From the NCBI RefSeq assembly GCF_042650885.1, contig NZ_JBHSBU010000001.1, forward strand, positions 3,596,001 to 3,660,000: a stretch of DNA of 64,000 nucleotides, in the 5' to 3' direction. The notes under the pieces are model-generated. The model did no database searches and had not been told where the DNA came from. It worked only from the letters and a program-made list of their open reading frames with translations. The translations under genes and the position numbers were made by a program. This DNA comes from Chitinimonas_A lacunae (GTDB lineage Bacteria > Pseudomonadota > Gammaproteobacteria > Burkholderiales > Chitinimonadaceae). Positions 43,723 to 54,000 of this stretch are shown here, piece after piece. The first letter of the stretch is position 1; each line of letters begins with the position of its first letter.

Positions 43723-45600
43723 ATGACCCGCCATGTTCAGCGTGCCGATTCCGAGCCGTCTGTCACCGCCCTCAGCCAGGAGCCGGACCCCGCGCTCGAC
43801 CGCCTGACCCGGCTGGCTGCCAATACCTTCGATGTGCCCATCGTGCTGCTGCAATCGGTGCCCCAGGAAGTCTGCCTGTCGCGCGTCGGCCCCGACGACG
43901 GCGTGAACTGGGAAGCCTTGCAGAACTTCTGCCTCGAATATGTTTCCGCAGCGTCCCGCGTAGTCCCCAATGCCCAGACCGACCAACGTTTTGCCAGTCA
44001 TCCGCTGGTGACGGGGCCGGCCCATCTGCGTTTCTATGCCTGCCATCCGATCCGTGACGGCCAGGGCAATATCGTTGCCATGCTATCGCTGGTCGATCAT
44101 CGACCGCGCTGTCTGTCGCGTGAGAAATATGCCTGCCTGCGCGACCTGTGCGCGCTGATCGAGACCCAGCTGCGCGACCGCAGCGCCGCCCTGTCGCATG
44201 CGCCCGTGACGCTGACTTCCGATCAGGCGTTCGAGCAGGCGGCGGTCGGCATGGCCATCCTGTCGCTCGACGGGCGCTGGCTGCGGGTCAATGTCGCGCT
44301 GTGCCGGCTGCTGGGTTACAGCGCCAGCGAACTGTTGCAGCGCGATTGCCAGAGCCTGACCCACCCCGAGGACCGGGCGGCCGATGACGTGCGTCTGCAA
44401 AGCGTGCTCGATGGCCTGAGTTCGAGCTATAGCGCAGAAAAACGCTTTTTCCACCAACGTGGCGATGTGGTGTGGGTGCAGGCCAGCATGACCTTGGTGC
44501 GCGATGCCGACGGCCAGCCTGACCATCTGCTGGCAGTGATCGAAGATCTCCAGCCGCGCCAGGAAGCCGCCTGGATCGCCAAGGTCGCTCAGGCCGAACT
44601 CGAAGCCAGCATCAAGGCCAATACCCTCGAGCGCCGTATCACCACCGATGTGCTGGGGCGGCAGATCGATCGCCGGGTCGAGGCACAACGCGAGCTCGAA
44701 GCCGAGCGCAACCGTATCCGCACCTTGCTCCATCATGCCTACGACGCCTTTATCGCGATGGACCAGGATGGCCGGATCGTCGAATGGAATCTGGCCGCCG
44801 AAACCATGTTCGGGATCGGTCGCAAGGAAATGATCGGCCGTCTGCTGATCGACAGCATCATCCCGGCCCGGATGCACGGCGTATTCAAGACCCGGCTCGA
44901 GCATGTGGTCAGCACGGGCGACCGCAGCCTGTTCGACCGGCCGTTCTCGATCACCGCCTTGCGTCACGGCGGCGAGGAATTCCCGGCCGAGCTGACCGTC
45001 TGCGCCGATCGGATCAGCGACCGTCTGCTGTTCAGTGCCTTTTTGCGTGATCTGTCCGAAGTCGAGCTGCAAGGCATACGCGATTACCGCGATGTCAGCC
45101 GCGACCGGCTGACGTCGTTGCCCAACCGTTCGCTGTTTGTCGATTACCTGACCCAGGCGCTCGACCGCTCGGTGCGGCAACGGCGCCATGTGGCGGTGTT
45201 GAGCATCGATATCGATCGCTTTCACCTGATCAATGAAGAATTCGGCCGGCCGGTCGGCGATGTGGTGCTGCATCAGTACGCCGAACGGCTGCGTAGCGCC
45301 GTGCGGCGTACCGACACCGTCTGCCGGCTCGGCGGCGACCGCTTTGCGGTGCTGCTCGAAGGACTGGGCAGCGACCCGCAGGCCGATGCCGGCCGGGTGG
45401 GCGAAAAGGTATTCGAGGAATTGAGCCGGCCCATTCTGGCCGACGGCCATCGGATCGAACTGTCGTCGAGCATCGGCATCGCCGTGCATCGCTGTGACGG
45501 AATCGGCGGGGTCGATGTCCTGCTGGAGCGGGCCGATGCCGAGATGTACCGGGCCAAACATACCAGATGGCAGCGCTATGTCGCCCGCCGTGCGGGTTAG
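43723..45600 (+). CDS. GAF-PAS-PAS-GGDEF sensor protein with altered GGDEF motif
   Basis: 625 aa from MTRHVQRADSEPSVT, with AAGGAG eight bases upstream; a 55-codon N-terminal extension of the frame is not protein-like. GAF at about 20-160, PAS at 175-290, a coiled linker, PAS at 335-445 and GGDEF at 460-620 (DRLTSLPNRSLFVDYL, SIDIDRFHLINEEFGRPVGD). The active-site motif is GGDRF (537-541), with Arg replacing Glu, so cyclase activity is doubtful and it may bind GTP or act as a partner. No membrane segment. The next gene is 15 bp away. Confidence 0.88.
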   Translation: MTRHVQRADSEPSVTALSQEPDPALDRLTRLAANTFDVPIVLLQSVPQEVCLSRVGPDDGVNWEALQNFCLEYVSAASRVVPNAQTDQRFASHPLVTGPAHLRFYACHPIRDGQGNIVAMLSLVDHRPRCLSREKYACLRDLCALIETQLRDRSAALSHAPVTLTSDQAFEQAAVGMAILSLDGRWLRVNVALCRLLGYSASELLQRDCQSLTHPEDRAADDVRLQSVLDGLSSSYSAEKRFFHQRGDVVWVQASMTLVRDADGQPDHLLAVIEDLQPRQEAAWIAKVAQAELEASIKANTLERRITTDVLGRQIDRRVEAQRELEAERNRIRTLLHHAYDAFIAMDQDGRIVEWNLAAETMFGIGRKEMIGRLLIDSIIPARMHGVFKTRLEHVVSTGDRSLFDRPFSITALRHGGEEFPAELTVCADRISDRLLFSAFLRDLSEVELQGIRDYRDVSRDRLTSLPNRSLFVDYLTQALDRSVRQRRHVAVLSIDIDRFHLINEEFGRPVGDVVLHQYAERLRSAVRRTDTVCRLGGDRFAVLLEGLGSDPQADAGRVGEKVFEELSRPILADGHRIELSSSIGIAVHRCDGIGGVDVLLERADAEMYRAKHTRWQRYVARRAG

Positions 45601-45615
45601 GGATGTCTAGTTATC

Positions 45616-46140
45616 ATGTCCATAGAACTCAGTTACTCCCAGCGAGTATCTTCGGCCGAGCCGGTCGAAGGACTGCCCTGGCAGTCAGCGGTCGAGCGGC
45701 TCGCTGACGGTGGCCAGCGAGTGGCGATGCGGCCCGCTGAAGTCCCCGGCTCGGGAGTGCGGCTGAGCAATGCGCGTTGGCCGCGCAATGGGGTGGTGGC
45801 CCAGAGTGGCGATACCCTGACCATCATGGGTCGCTTCACCGTCACCGAGGAAGATGCCGGCCGTCCGGTGGAAATGGTGGTGGTGGCCTGGTACGAGGAT
45901 GCCTGGCTGTTTGCCTGCCAACAGGGCCGCTGGGTCAACTGGGACGGCACCTGGCCCGGCCTGCCCACCGCCTCGTCGCTGCAACTGACGGTCGGGGTGG
46001 TCGATGTGCCACTGGTCGAAGGCACGCTGCCGACCGGCCATTACCAGGTCTATTTCGGCTACCGGGTCCGCGACGAAGCAACGGCCCCGGCCGAATGGCG
46101 ACTCTCTCTCTATGGACCAATTCGTTTTATGATTAAGTAG
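45616..46140 (+). CDS. Hypothetical protein paired with the GGDEF sensor
   Basis: 174 aa, no signal peptide or membrane helix, beta-rich in pattern (DTLTIMGRFTVTEEDAGRPVEMVVVAWYEDAWLFACQQGRWVNWDGTW, HYQVYFGYRVRDE). Starts 15 bp after the GGDEF gene, so probably co-transcribed. I do not recognise the family; the sequence is reminiscent of Ig-like or jelly-roll domains but I cannot confirm it. Confidence 0.65.
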   Translation: MSIELSYSQRVSSAEPVEGLPWQSAVERLADGGQRVAMRPAEVPGSGVRLSNARWPRNGVVAQSGDTLTIMGRFTVTEEDAGRPVEMVVVAWYEDAWLFACQQGRWVNWDGTWPGLPTASSLQLTVGVVDVPLVEGTLPTGHYQVYFGYRVRDEATAPAEWRLSLYGPIRFMIK

Positions 46141-46434
46141 TAAAAAGTGCCTGAAAAAAAAATGGGCGTCTTGGGCGTCTTTTTTTATTTCTGCCTTCGG
46201 TCTGCCTAAGGCGCGGCGTTCCGGCCTGTCATCCGCCAAGCCGCCAGTGCAAGCGCGGCAAACCGATGTCGTGAACGATGCGACAGCCGCGTTGCACTTT
46301 TCCCGCTATCGACCTGGGGGTTGCGGTTATCCCGCTGCTGACGGGCGCCTGATTGGATTAGAATCGACCGCGACTTTCCGGCGCAGTCCGGGAATCTGCC
46401 TGCGATATACCTAAATAATCAGGAGCGAGACGGC

Positions 46435-46665
46435 ATGGCAACGCAACAATCCCTTTCTTTGTCCAGCGGCGCGCCGCTATCCGAGTTGCTGCGGGTGGGC
46501 GCGGTGTTGCTGCTGGGGCTGGCGGTGATGGGCGCCGCCATCGAGCGCTTTTCCTTCGACCGTGACCTGGGTCTGATGCTGGGCTTGGTTCTGGCCGCGG
46601 CCGTCCCGGCCTATTTCTGCCTGGATTACCTGCGCGCCCAGCGCCGTCGCAGCGACGAAAGCTAA
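46435..46665 (+). CDS. Small membrane protein (76 aa)
   Basis: 76 aa with two hydrophobic segments (LLRVGAVLLLGLAVMGAAI and LGLMLGLVLAAAVPAYFCLDYL) and a basic end (RAQRRRSDES). AGGAG lies nine bases before the ATG. No family recognised. Confidence 0.6.
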   Translation: MATQQSLSLSSGAPLSELLRVGAVLLLGLAVMGAAIERFSFDRDLGLMLGLVLAAAVPAYFCLDYLRAQRRRSDES

Positions 46666-46703
46666 GCTGGTTCTCCCTCAAGGTAGCGTCCAACCCCACC
46701 AAA

Positions 46704-46748
46704 TCGTAGGCTGCGTTAGCCGCAAAGCGGCGTAACGCACCATTGCTT
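46704..46748. repeat. Intergenic repeat, copy 1
   Basis: CGTAGGCTGCGTTAGCCGC followed by AAAGCGGCGTAACGCACCATTG, a dyad of TGCGTTAGCCGC against GCGGCGTAACGCA with one bulged base. A close copy is at 55507-55547. This looks like the GTGCGTTA/TAACGCAC intergenic repeat family seen in many proteobacteria. Confidence 0.7.
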
Positions 46749-46861
46749 TCGCCCTTACACAGGCTGGCGAAACAGACACTGGCGGCTTACCGCCTCTGGC
46801 GTGGATGCTTCTGCGGTCGTGGGGGATGCCAAGTTAAAGGCGAATGGTCTGATTGGGCTGC

Positions 46862-47833
46862 TTACAGCCAGCCCGCCTGCCTGAAGCGTATCCATAGAAT
46901 CAGATCGAGCACCACCATGGTGCACAGGGCCAGTGGATAGCCCAGCGTCCATTTCAGCTCGGGCATGCCTTCGAAGTTCATGCCATAGATGCCGGCGATC
47001 AGGGTCGGCATGGCAAACAGCGCAGCATAGGCGGCCAGGCGTTTGGTGACGGCCGAGTCATCGAGCGAGATGACCGACAGATTGACCTGGATCGCCGTAT
47101 TGACCATATCGCGCAGCACCTCGATGGTCTTGGTGATGCGCTCGACATGGTCGTATACATCGCGATAGTAGTCCTGCAAGGTGGCACAGACCTCGGGCAC
47201 CCGGCCGCCGTACAGCTTGCCCACCGCCTCGAGCAGCGGCGTGGCGCTGTGCTGTACCGTCATCAGTTTGCGCTTGAGCAGATAAAGCTCTTCGATATTG
47301 GTGCGGGCCGAGCTGTTGGGACGGAAGATGCGTTCCTCGATATTCTCCAGTTCCTGGCCGAGCCGATCGATCACCGGGAAATAGCGGTCCACCACCGCAT
47401 CCATCAAGGCATACAGCACGAAACCGGCGCCATGGCGCAGCAGATGCGGCTCACGCTCGCAGCGGGCCCGCACATCGAGAAAATGGATGCTGCTGCGAGT
47501 GCGCACCGACAGCACATAGTTGCGCCCGACGAACACATCGACTTCACCGACCTTGATCTGGCCCTCCGGGTCGAGTTCGAGCAGATGCAGCACGCTGAAC
47601 AGCATATCGCCGTATTCCTCGACCTTGGGGCGCTGGTGGCCATGGCGGGCATCCTCGGCGGCCAGCTCGTGCAGCGAGAATTCCTCTTCCATCGCCTTGA
47701 GTTCTTCGGGCGTCGGGTCTTTCAGCGCCACCCAGACAAAGCAGTCGGGCTGCTCCAGATAGTCGCTGATATCGGCCGGAGGAATATCGGTCAGTTTGTG
47801 GCCATCGCGATAGACCGCGCAGTTGATCAACAT
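46862..47833 (-). CDS. corA: CorA-family magnesium/divalent-metal transporter
   Basis: 323 aa. Large cytoplasmic N-terminal domain, long stalk helix (EELYLLKRKLMTVQHSATPLLEAVGKLYGG) and two C-terminal membrane helices with the hallmark YGMNFEGMPEL between them. The final KR-type tail is short. Starts 29 bp after a LysR gene on the same strand, so possibly co-transcribed. CorA carries Mg2+ (also Co2+, Ni2+) inward; substrate range here not testable by eye. Confidence 0.9.
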   Translation of the reverse strand: MLINCAVYRDGHKLTDIPPADISDYLEQPDCFVWVALKDPTPEELKAMEEEFSLHELAAEDARHGHQRPKVEEYGDMLFSVLHLLELDPEGQIKVGEVDVFVGRNYVLSVRTRSSIHFLDVRARCEREPHLLRHGAGFVLYALMDAVVDRYFPVIDRLGQELENIEERIFRPNSSARTNIEELYLLKRKLMTVQHSATPLLEAVGKLYGGRVPEVCATLQDYYRDVYDHVERITKTIEVLRDMVNTAIQVNLSVISLDDSAVTKRLAAYAALFAMPTLIAGIYGMNFEGMPELKWTLGYPLALCTMVVLDLILWIRFRQAGWL

Positions 47834-47862
47834 AAGGGGTTTCCTGTGGGCTGGGCCGATCC

Positions 47863-48744
47863 TTAGCTGGCGAGCTGCCGCGCCAGACCCTGTTCATCGA
47901 TAAAGCGCAGGAAGGCGGTCAGGGCCGCTGTCGGATGGGCGCGGCTCGGATAGATAGCGAAATAATCATTGGGCCGTGGCGGGAAGGCCGGCAACACGGT
48001 TTCGAGCCGGCCCGCTGCCAGATCGTCACGACAGGTGAAGACAGGCAGCAGGGCGATGCCGGCATCGGCCAGCGCCGCCTGGCGCAGAAAGGCCAGGCTG
48101 TTGCTGCTCAGTGCCGGCGGCGGCTCGATCGGGTCGAGATTGCCGAGCGGCCACTGTGGCAGCGGATGGTGCAGTAGACAACGGTGCAGCGGCAAGTGGG
48201 CCGGATGCTCCGGCCGGCCGCAACGGTCGAGATAGCCGGGTGAAGCCACCAAGGCCCGCCGTACCGGGCCGATGCGACGGCAGATCAGGCTCGAATCGTC
48301 GAGCCGGCCGGTACGGAAGGCCAGATCGATCCGCTCGGCCACCAGATCGAGCTGGGTGTCGCTGACCACCAGATCGATCTCGACGGCCGGATATTGCTGG
48401 CAGAACACGGCAAGCAAGGCAGGAAACAGCAAGGTACCCGAGGCTTCGGGTGCGGTCAGGCGCAGCCGCCCGGCCGGCGCCTCGCGCAGCAGGGACACCG
48501 CCGCTTCGGCTGCCCGGGCGGCATCGAGCATGCGCAGACAATGACCCAGATAGAGCTGACCGGCGCTGGTGAGGCCAAGCCGACGTGTGGTTCTTTGCAG
48601 CAGCCGCACCCCGAGCCGGTCCTCCAGTTGCGACACGCGCTGGCTGACGGTCGACTTGGGCAAGCCCAGCCGACGCGCCGCTGCTGTGAAGCTGCCGCAG
48701 TCGGCCACCTCGGCAAAGATCGCCATCGGGTCGAGTTCCAGCAT
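47863..48744 (-). CDS. LysR-family regulator, divergent from the alcohol dehydrogenase
   Basis: 293 aa with the LysR winged helix (DPMAIFAEVADCGSFTAAARRLGLPKSTVSQRVSQLEDRLGVRLLQRTTRRLGLT) and effector domain. Divergent from the dehydrogenase at 48879 across a 134-bp gap, the standard arrangement for a LysR regulator and its target. The gap holds AT-rich stretches that could carry T-N11-A boxes. Confidence 0.9.
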   Translation of the reverse strand: MLELDPMAIFAEVADCGSFTAAARRLGLPKSTVSQRVSQLEDRLGVRLLQRTTRRLGLTSAGQLYLGHCLRMLDAARAAEAAVSLLREAPAGRLRLTAPEASGTLLFPALLAVFCQQYPAVEIDLVVSDTQLDLVAERIDLAFRTGRLDDSSLICRRIGPVRRALVASPGYLDRCGRPEHPAHLPLHRCLLHHPLPQWPLGNLDPIEPPPALSSNSLAFLRQAALADAGIALLPVFTCRDDLAAGRLETVLPAFPPRPNDYFAIYPSRAHPTAALTAFLRFIDEQGLARQLAS

Positions 48745-48878
48745 CGGGATTGTTCATCAGAGTGGACAATGTATCCGGATTATAGGGACTAATCGTTCTC
48801 AATCGGCGCTCCTATACTGCCTGCCATCGAGTCGTCGCCAACCGCGACGAAATCAGTCAACCCCCAAGGAGGTCTGTG

Positions 48879-49895
48879 ATGAAAGCCGTTGGTCTCTATC
48901 GTTATCTGCCGATCGATCATCCCGAAGCGCTGCTCGACCTGGAGCTGCCGGCGCCGGTGCCGGGGCCGCAGGATCTGCTGGTCCGGGTCGAAGCCGTCGG
49001 CGTCAATCCGATCGATTACAAGGTGCGTGCCCCGAAGGACAAACAGGAAACCACGCCGCGGGTGCTGGGCTGGGATGCTGCCGGGGTGGTCGAGCAGGTC
49101 GGCGCCGAAGTGACGCTGTTCCGGCCGGGCGACCGGGTCTATTACGCTGGCGATATCACTCGGGCAGGCAGCAATGCCCAGTTGCAACTGGTCGATCAGC
49201 GCATTGCCGGCGCCATGCCCAAGACCCTCGATTTCGCCCGTGCCGCCGCGCTGCCTCTGACTACCATCACCGCCTGGGAAACCTTCTTCGAGCGGCTCGG
49301 CATCGACGCCGATGGCGCCCATGCCGGCCAGACGCTGCTGATTATCGGCGGCGCCGGCGGGGTTGGTTCGATCGGTATCCAACTGGCCAAGCGACTGGCG
49401 GGCCTGACGGTGATCACGACTGCCTCGCGGCCCGAATCGGTGGCCTGGTGCCGCGAACTGGGCGCTGACCATGTGATCGACCATCGCGGCGAGCTGGTGG
49501 CGCAGTTGCGTGAGATCGGGCTCAAGCACGTCGACTATATCGCCTGCTTCAACGATACCGACCGCCATTTCCGCGCCATGGCCGAGTTGATCCGGCCGCA
49601 GGGCAAGATCGCCTCGATCGTGGAAAACGTCGCGCCGCTGCCGATCGAGCTGCTGAAGAGCAAGAGCGCCACCTTTGTCTGGGAAATGATGTTCACCCGT
49701 TCGATGTTTGCCACTCCCGATATGATCGAACAGCACCGGCTGTTGACCCGGGTGGGGCAACTGATCGACGATGGTCGGCTGCGTACCACGCTGGCCGAGG
49801 TGATGGGACCGATCAACGCGGCCAATCTGCGCCGCGCCCATGCCCAGCTCGAGGATGGCCACACCATCGGCAAGTTGGTACTGCAAGGTTTCTAG
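48879..49895 (+). CDS. Zinc-type alcohol dehydrogenase-like / quinone oxidoreductase
   Basis: 338 aa from ATG 48879 (AAGGAGG six bases upstream); the GTG immediately before is a poorer choice. MDR fold: GroES-like N-terminus (VEAVGVNPIDYKVRAPKDKQ, LGWDAAGVVEQVG), Rossmann domain with GGAGGVGSIGIQLAKRL, and a C-terminus ending HTIGKLVLQGF. It lacks the structural-zinc cysteines, as expected for the zinc-type ADH-like (TIGR02817) subgroup. Reduces quinones or alkenals with NADPH by analogy; substrate unknown. Probably controlled by the divergent LysR. Confidence 0.85.
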   Translation: MKAVGLYRYLPIDHPEALLDLELPAPVPGPQDLLVRVEAVGVNPIDYKVRAPKDKQETTPRVLGWDAAGVVEQVGAEVTLFRPGDRVYYAGDITRAGSNAQLQLVDQRIAGAMPKTLDFARAAALPLTTITAWETFFERLGIDADGAHAGQTLLIIGGAGGVGSIGIQLAKRLAGLTVITTASRPESVAWCRELGADHVIDHRGELVAQLREIGLKHVDYIACFNDTDRHFRAMAELIRPQGKIASIVENVAPLPIELLKSKSATFVWEMMFTRSMFATPDMIEQHRLLTRVGQLIDDGRLRTTLAEVMGPINAANLRRAHAQLEDGHTIGKLVLQGF

Positions 49896-49932
49896 CCGAG
49901 CCGCAATTGCCGGCCGGCAGAACTATAAAGGA

Positions 49933-49962
49933 GGGAACGGCCGGCGCCGTTCCCTTTTTTTT
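49933..49962 (+). terminator. Terminator of the alcohol dehydrogenase gene
   Basis: 9-bp stem GGGAACGGC (49933-49941) with GCCGTTCCC (49946-49954), loop CGGC, followed by eight T's (49955-49962). Confidence 0.9.
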
Positions 49963-49976
49963 GACAGGACATCGAC

Positions 49977-50927
49977 TTGCTGAGCTTTCTGCCCGAACAG
50001 GCTTCCCGCATCCTGATCGTCGACGATAGCGTCACCAATATCCGGCTGCTGGGCCATATGCTCAAGGATCTCGGGGAGATCTTCTTTGCTACCGACGGCC
50101 AGACCGGCCTGCGGCTGGCCCAGGAGAAGCTGCCCCAACTGGTGCTGCTCGATGTCGAGATGCCCGATATCGACGGCTTCGAGGTGTGCCGTCAGCTGAA
50201 GGCCGATCCGCGTACCGCCGGGTGCGCGGTGATTTTCGTTACCGCCCACAGCAGCGTCGATCATGAGGTGGCCGCCTTGCAGGCCGGCGCGGTCGATTTC
50301 ATTTCCAAGCCGCTCAACCCGCCGGTGGTCTATGCCCGGGCCCAGACCCAGCTGACCTTGCGCCGGCAGGCCGATATCCTGCTTCATCTGGCCCATCGCG
50401 ACGGGCTGACCGGCGCCTACGACCGGGAGTACTTCGATCGCCAGGTATTGCTGGAATACCGCCGCCATCAGCGCCATGGCATGCCCTTGGCGCTCGCTTT
50501 GATCGATATCGATCATTTCCATGGCTATAACGAGCACTATGGCAACCGCCAGGGCGACCAATGTCTGCGCCGGCTGGCCGAGACCCTGAACCAGGGCACC
50601 CGGCGGCCGGGCGAGCTGGTGGCGCGTTATGACGGCGACTGTTTCGGGGTGATTCTGCCCAATACCGCCACCGCCGATGCGATCAAATACGGTCTATGGA
50701 TCGGCGACCGGGTGCGCGGCATGGTCTTGCCGCATGAAGGCATGGGCGCGAACTGCTTTGTCACCACCAGCGTCGGCCTGGCTTCGAGCGTGCCCGAACG
50801 CGATGAGAGCCCGGAAGCGCTGCTGGCCCGGGCCGAACGGGCCTTGCAGCAGGCCAAGCACAACGGCCGCGACCGGCTGGCGATCGGCTCGGAGCCGCTT
50901 GACACCACATCTGTCGGCAAGGAATAG
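49977..50927 (+). CDS. REC-GGDEF response regulator with altered GGDEF motif
   Basis: 316 aa from a TTG start. Receiver domain at about 10-125: RILIVDDSVTNIRLLGHML, phospho-acceptor D59 in LLDVEMPDIDGFEV, TAHSS and the conserved Lys in ISKPLNPPVV. A GGDEF domain follows (HRDGLTGAYDREYFDRQVL, LIDIDHFHGYNEHYGNRQGDQC), but its active motif is DGDCF (219-223), so cyclase activity is uncertain. It ends 156 bp before the hybrid kinase on the same strand, which is a likely partner. Confidence 0.88.
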   Translation: MLSFLPEQASRILIVDDSVTNIRLLGHMLKDLGEIFFATDGQTGLRLAQEKLPQLVLLDVEMPDIDGFEVCRQLKADPRTAGCAVIFVTAHSSVDHEVAALQAGAVDFISKPLNPPVVYARAQTQLTLRRQADILLHLAHRDGLTGAYDREYFDRQVLLEYRRHQRHGMPLALALIDIDHFHGYNEHYGNRQGDQCLRRLAETLNQGTRRPGELVARYDGDCFGVILPNTATADAIKYGLWIGDRVRGMVLPHEGMGANCFVTTSVGLASSVPERDESPEALLARAERALQQAKHNGRDRLAIGSEPLDTTSVGKE

Positions 50928-51083
50928 GACCTGGCGCCGACTCTGTCTATTTGCTAAATAAATATGAAAAAAGCCTGCAAGACAATAAGCAGAAAGTAAC
51001 AAAAAACAAATAATAACTGCAAAAACCCTCGGCTGATGCGGCGCCGTAAACGGCCGGCAGCCGGAGAAACAGGGGGAAGGATC

Positions 51084-54000
51084 ATGGCCGCGTATCGGAC
51101 CGAAGGGTCGCGGACCTTGTGGATCGGTGCCGCCTTGCTCGGCCTGGTCTGGCTGGCCTTGGGTACGGTCGGCCTGGCTGCCACCGGTCAGTTGGGGGTG
51201 GTGGGGCTGATGTGGCTGGGCAATAACGTGGCCTTCGTGGTCCTGCTGCGGCAGCCCGGGCGCCACTGGTTGCCCTTGCTGGCGGTCGTCTGGCTGGCCG
51301 GGGGGCTGTTGTCGCTCTGGCATGGCCATTCCTTGCCTTTTGCCGTGGCGTTCGGGCTGATCGGCGTCTTGCAGACTGGTCTGGCCGCCTGGCTCGCCAG
51401 CCGCTCGCCGGCCATCACTGCCCGGCCCCTGGGCCTTGAAGGCGCGCTGGGGGCCTTGACCTGCTATGCCCTGTTCAGTGCCCCGCTCAGTGCATCGCTG
51501 GGCGCATGGCTATGGCACTGGGAAAGCGGCACCGATTGGGAAACCACCCTGCTCGATTGGTGGCTCAGCGAAGCCATCGGGGCGCTGCTGCTGGTGATTC
51601 CGGCGCTATCGCTGTCGATGCCGCTGCTGCAACGGCTGCTGCGCTGGCCGGTGCTGCTGCCCCTGCTGCTGATCACCGGGCTGGTGGGTAGTACCACCTG
51701 GATGCTGCTGCAATACCATCATCCCTTCCCATTCATCTATGCCAGCGTGCCCCTGACTGCCGTGGCGCTGCGCTATGGCGCCTTGCGTGCCGGCATTGTC
51801 GCCAATCTGACCGTATTGTCGCTGGGGACCTTGCTGTGGTTCGACTGGCTGATCCCCGCCCCCTGGCTGCTGGACCCGCATCCGCGCACCCTGTGGGCGG
51901 CGGTGGCGCTGAGCTGCGTGCTGCCCGTGCTGGTCGGGGTGGTCATCGACCAGATGCGGGCCCGTGGCGCGCTGCTGGCTGCCAGCGAAGACCGTTTCCG
52001 TGGTGCCCTCGGTTCGGCCGCCACCGGCTTTGCCCTGATCGGTCCCGATGGCCGTATCGACGAGGTCAACGATTATCTGTGCCGGATGCTGGGGCGGCAG
52101 CGCCAGGAGCTGCTTGGGCGCAACTGGGCCGATCTGGGCCATCCCGACGATCGCGGGGTAGCCAGCCAGGTATTGCATGACCTGCTCGATGGGGTCTATC
52201 CGATCTATCAGCGCGAAGGCCGCAGTCTCGACCGTCACGGCCAGACCATCTGGGTGCAGTTCAAGGTCTGGCGGCTCGACCAGGGGCGCGGCACCGATGA
52301 GCTGATCGTGCAGATCGACGATATCTCGGCCCGGCGCCAGAGCCAGGTCGAGGTGACGCGGCTGTCGGAGCGACTGACGCTGGCAACGCGGGCGGTCCAG
52401 CTTGGCGTCTGGGATTGGGATCTGGACAGCCAGGAAATGGTGTGGGACGACGAGATGTACCGCCTGCACTGGTCGACCCCGGGTAGCGGCGACAATAACT
52501 ATGAGTACTGGGCGCAACTGGTCCATCCCGACGATCTGGCGCGCACCGAGGCGCTGGTGATGGCAGCGTTGCACGACGAGGCCGAGTACAGCACCGAGTT
52601 CCGCCTGGTCGGGCCAAACGGCGAAGTCCGTTTCATCGGCGCCAATGGCCTGGTGCAGCGCGCACCCGACGGCCGGCCACAGCGGATGGTCGGGGTCAAT
52701 TTCGATATCACCGCGCGTAAACGCACCGAGGCCTCGTTGTTGGCTGCACGGGCCCAGTTGCAGGGGGTGATCGATGCGGCGGGCGAATTTGCCATTATCG
52801 CGACCGATCTCGATGGGGTGATTACCCTGTTCAGCGTCGGTGCCGAGCGCATGCTGGGCTATCGGGCCGAGGAGATGGTCGGCCGGGCCGAGGTGGTGCG
52901 GCTGTTGCAGCCCGAGGAAGTGGCGGCCCATGGCGCGGCCCTGTCCGAGCGCCTGGGCCGGCCACTCGAAGGGTTTGCCGTGCTGGTCGAGAAGGCGCGC
53001 CAGGGCGAAGCCGAGGAAAGCGAATGGACCTGGGTCCGGCGCGATGGCTCGACGCTGACGGTGCAACTGGTGGTCAGCCCGATCCTGGACGAGGTGGGCG
53101 TGTGCGGCTTTCTGGCTGTGGCCCGCGATGTCACGGCGCAGCGTCAGGCGCAGGCTGCGCTGGCGCTGGCCAAGGAGCAGGCCGAGACAGCCAGCCGGGC
53201 CAAGAGCGAATTTCTGGCCAATATGAGCCATGAAATCCGCACGCCGATGAATGCCGTGCTCGGCATGGCCCATCTGCTGGGCGCCACGCCGCTGTCACCC
53301 GAGCAGCAGCGCTATCTCGATATGATCGACGCCGCCGGCAATTCTCTGCTGGCCCTGCTGAACGATGTGCTCGACTTTTCCAAGATCGAGGCCGGCCGGA
53401 TGGAATTCAGCCGGGCCGAATTCAAGCTCGACGATGTGCTGGGCACCGTGGCCGGCATCATGACGGTCAGCGCCGAAGCCAAGGATCTGGAGCTGGCGAT
53501 CGGGGTCGATCCGGCCGTGCCGGCCACCTTGATCGGCGATGCGCTGCGCTTGCAGCAGGTGCTGGTCAATCTGGCCGGCAATGCGGTCAAGTTCACCAAC
53601 GAAGGCGAAGTGGCCGTGGCGGTAACGCCGCTGGCGCGGCGCGATGACAGCATCGATCTGCGCTTCAGCGTGCGCGATACCGGCATCGGCATGACACCTG
53701 AGCAGCAGGAGCGGCTATTTGCCGCGTTCTCCCAGGCCGACAGTTCGATGACCCGGCGCTTTGGCGGGACCGGGCTCGGCCTTGCCATCTCCAAGCGACT
53801 GGTTGAGCTGATGGGCGGCGAGATCGGGGTCGGCAGTGTTCCCGGCGAAGGCAGTGAGTTCTGGTTCACCTTGACGCTTGGCGTGGCTGAGGAGCAGCCG
53901 CGCCAACTGGCGGCGCCCGAGCCGCTTGATCTGCTGATCGTCGACGACAGCGCCACGGCCCGCGCTTTCCTGGCCCGGATGGTGACTGCCTGGGGCGGCC

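Noticed and set aside
46145..46190. Possible terminator after the 174-aa gene (AAAAAAAAATGGGCGTC then TTGGGCGTCTTTTTTT)
   Set aside because: The GGGCGTC parts are a direct, not inverted, repeat, so no stable G-C stem forms.
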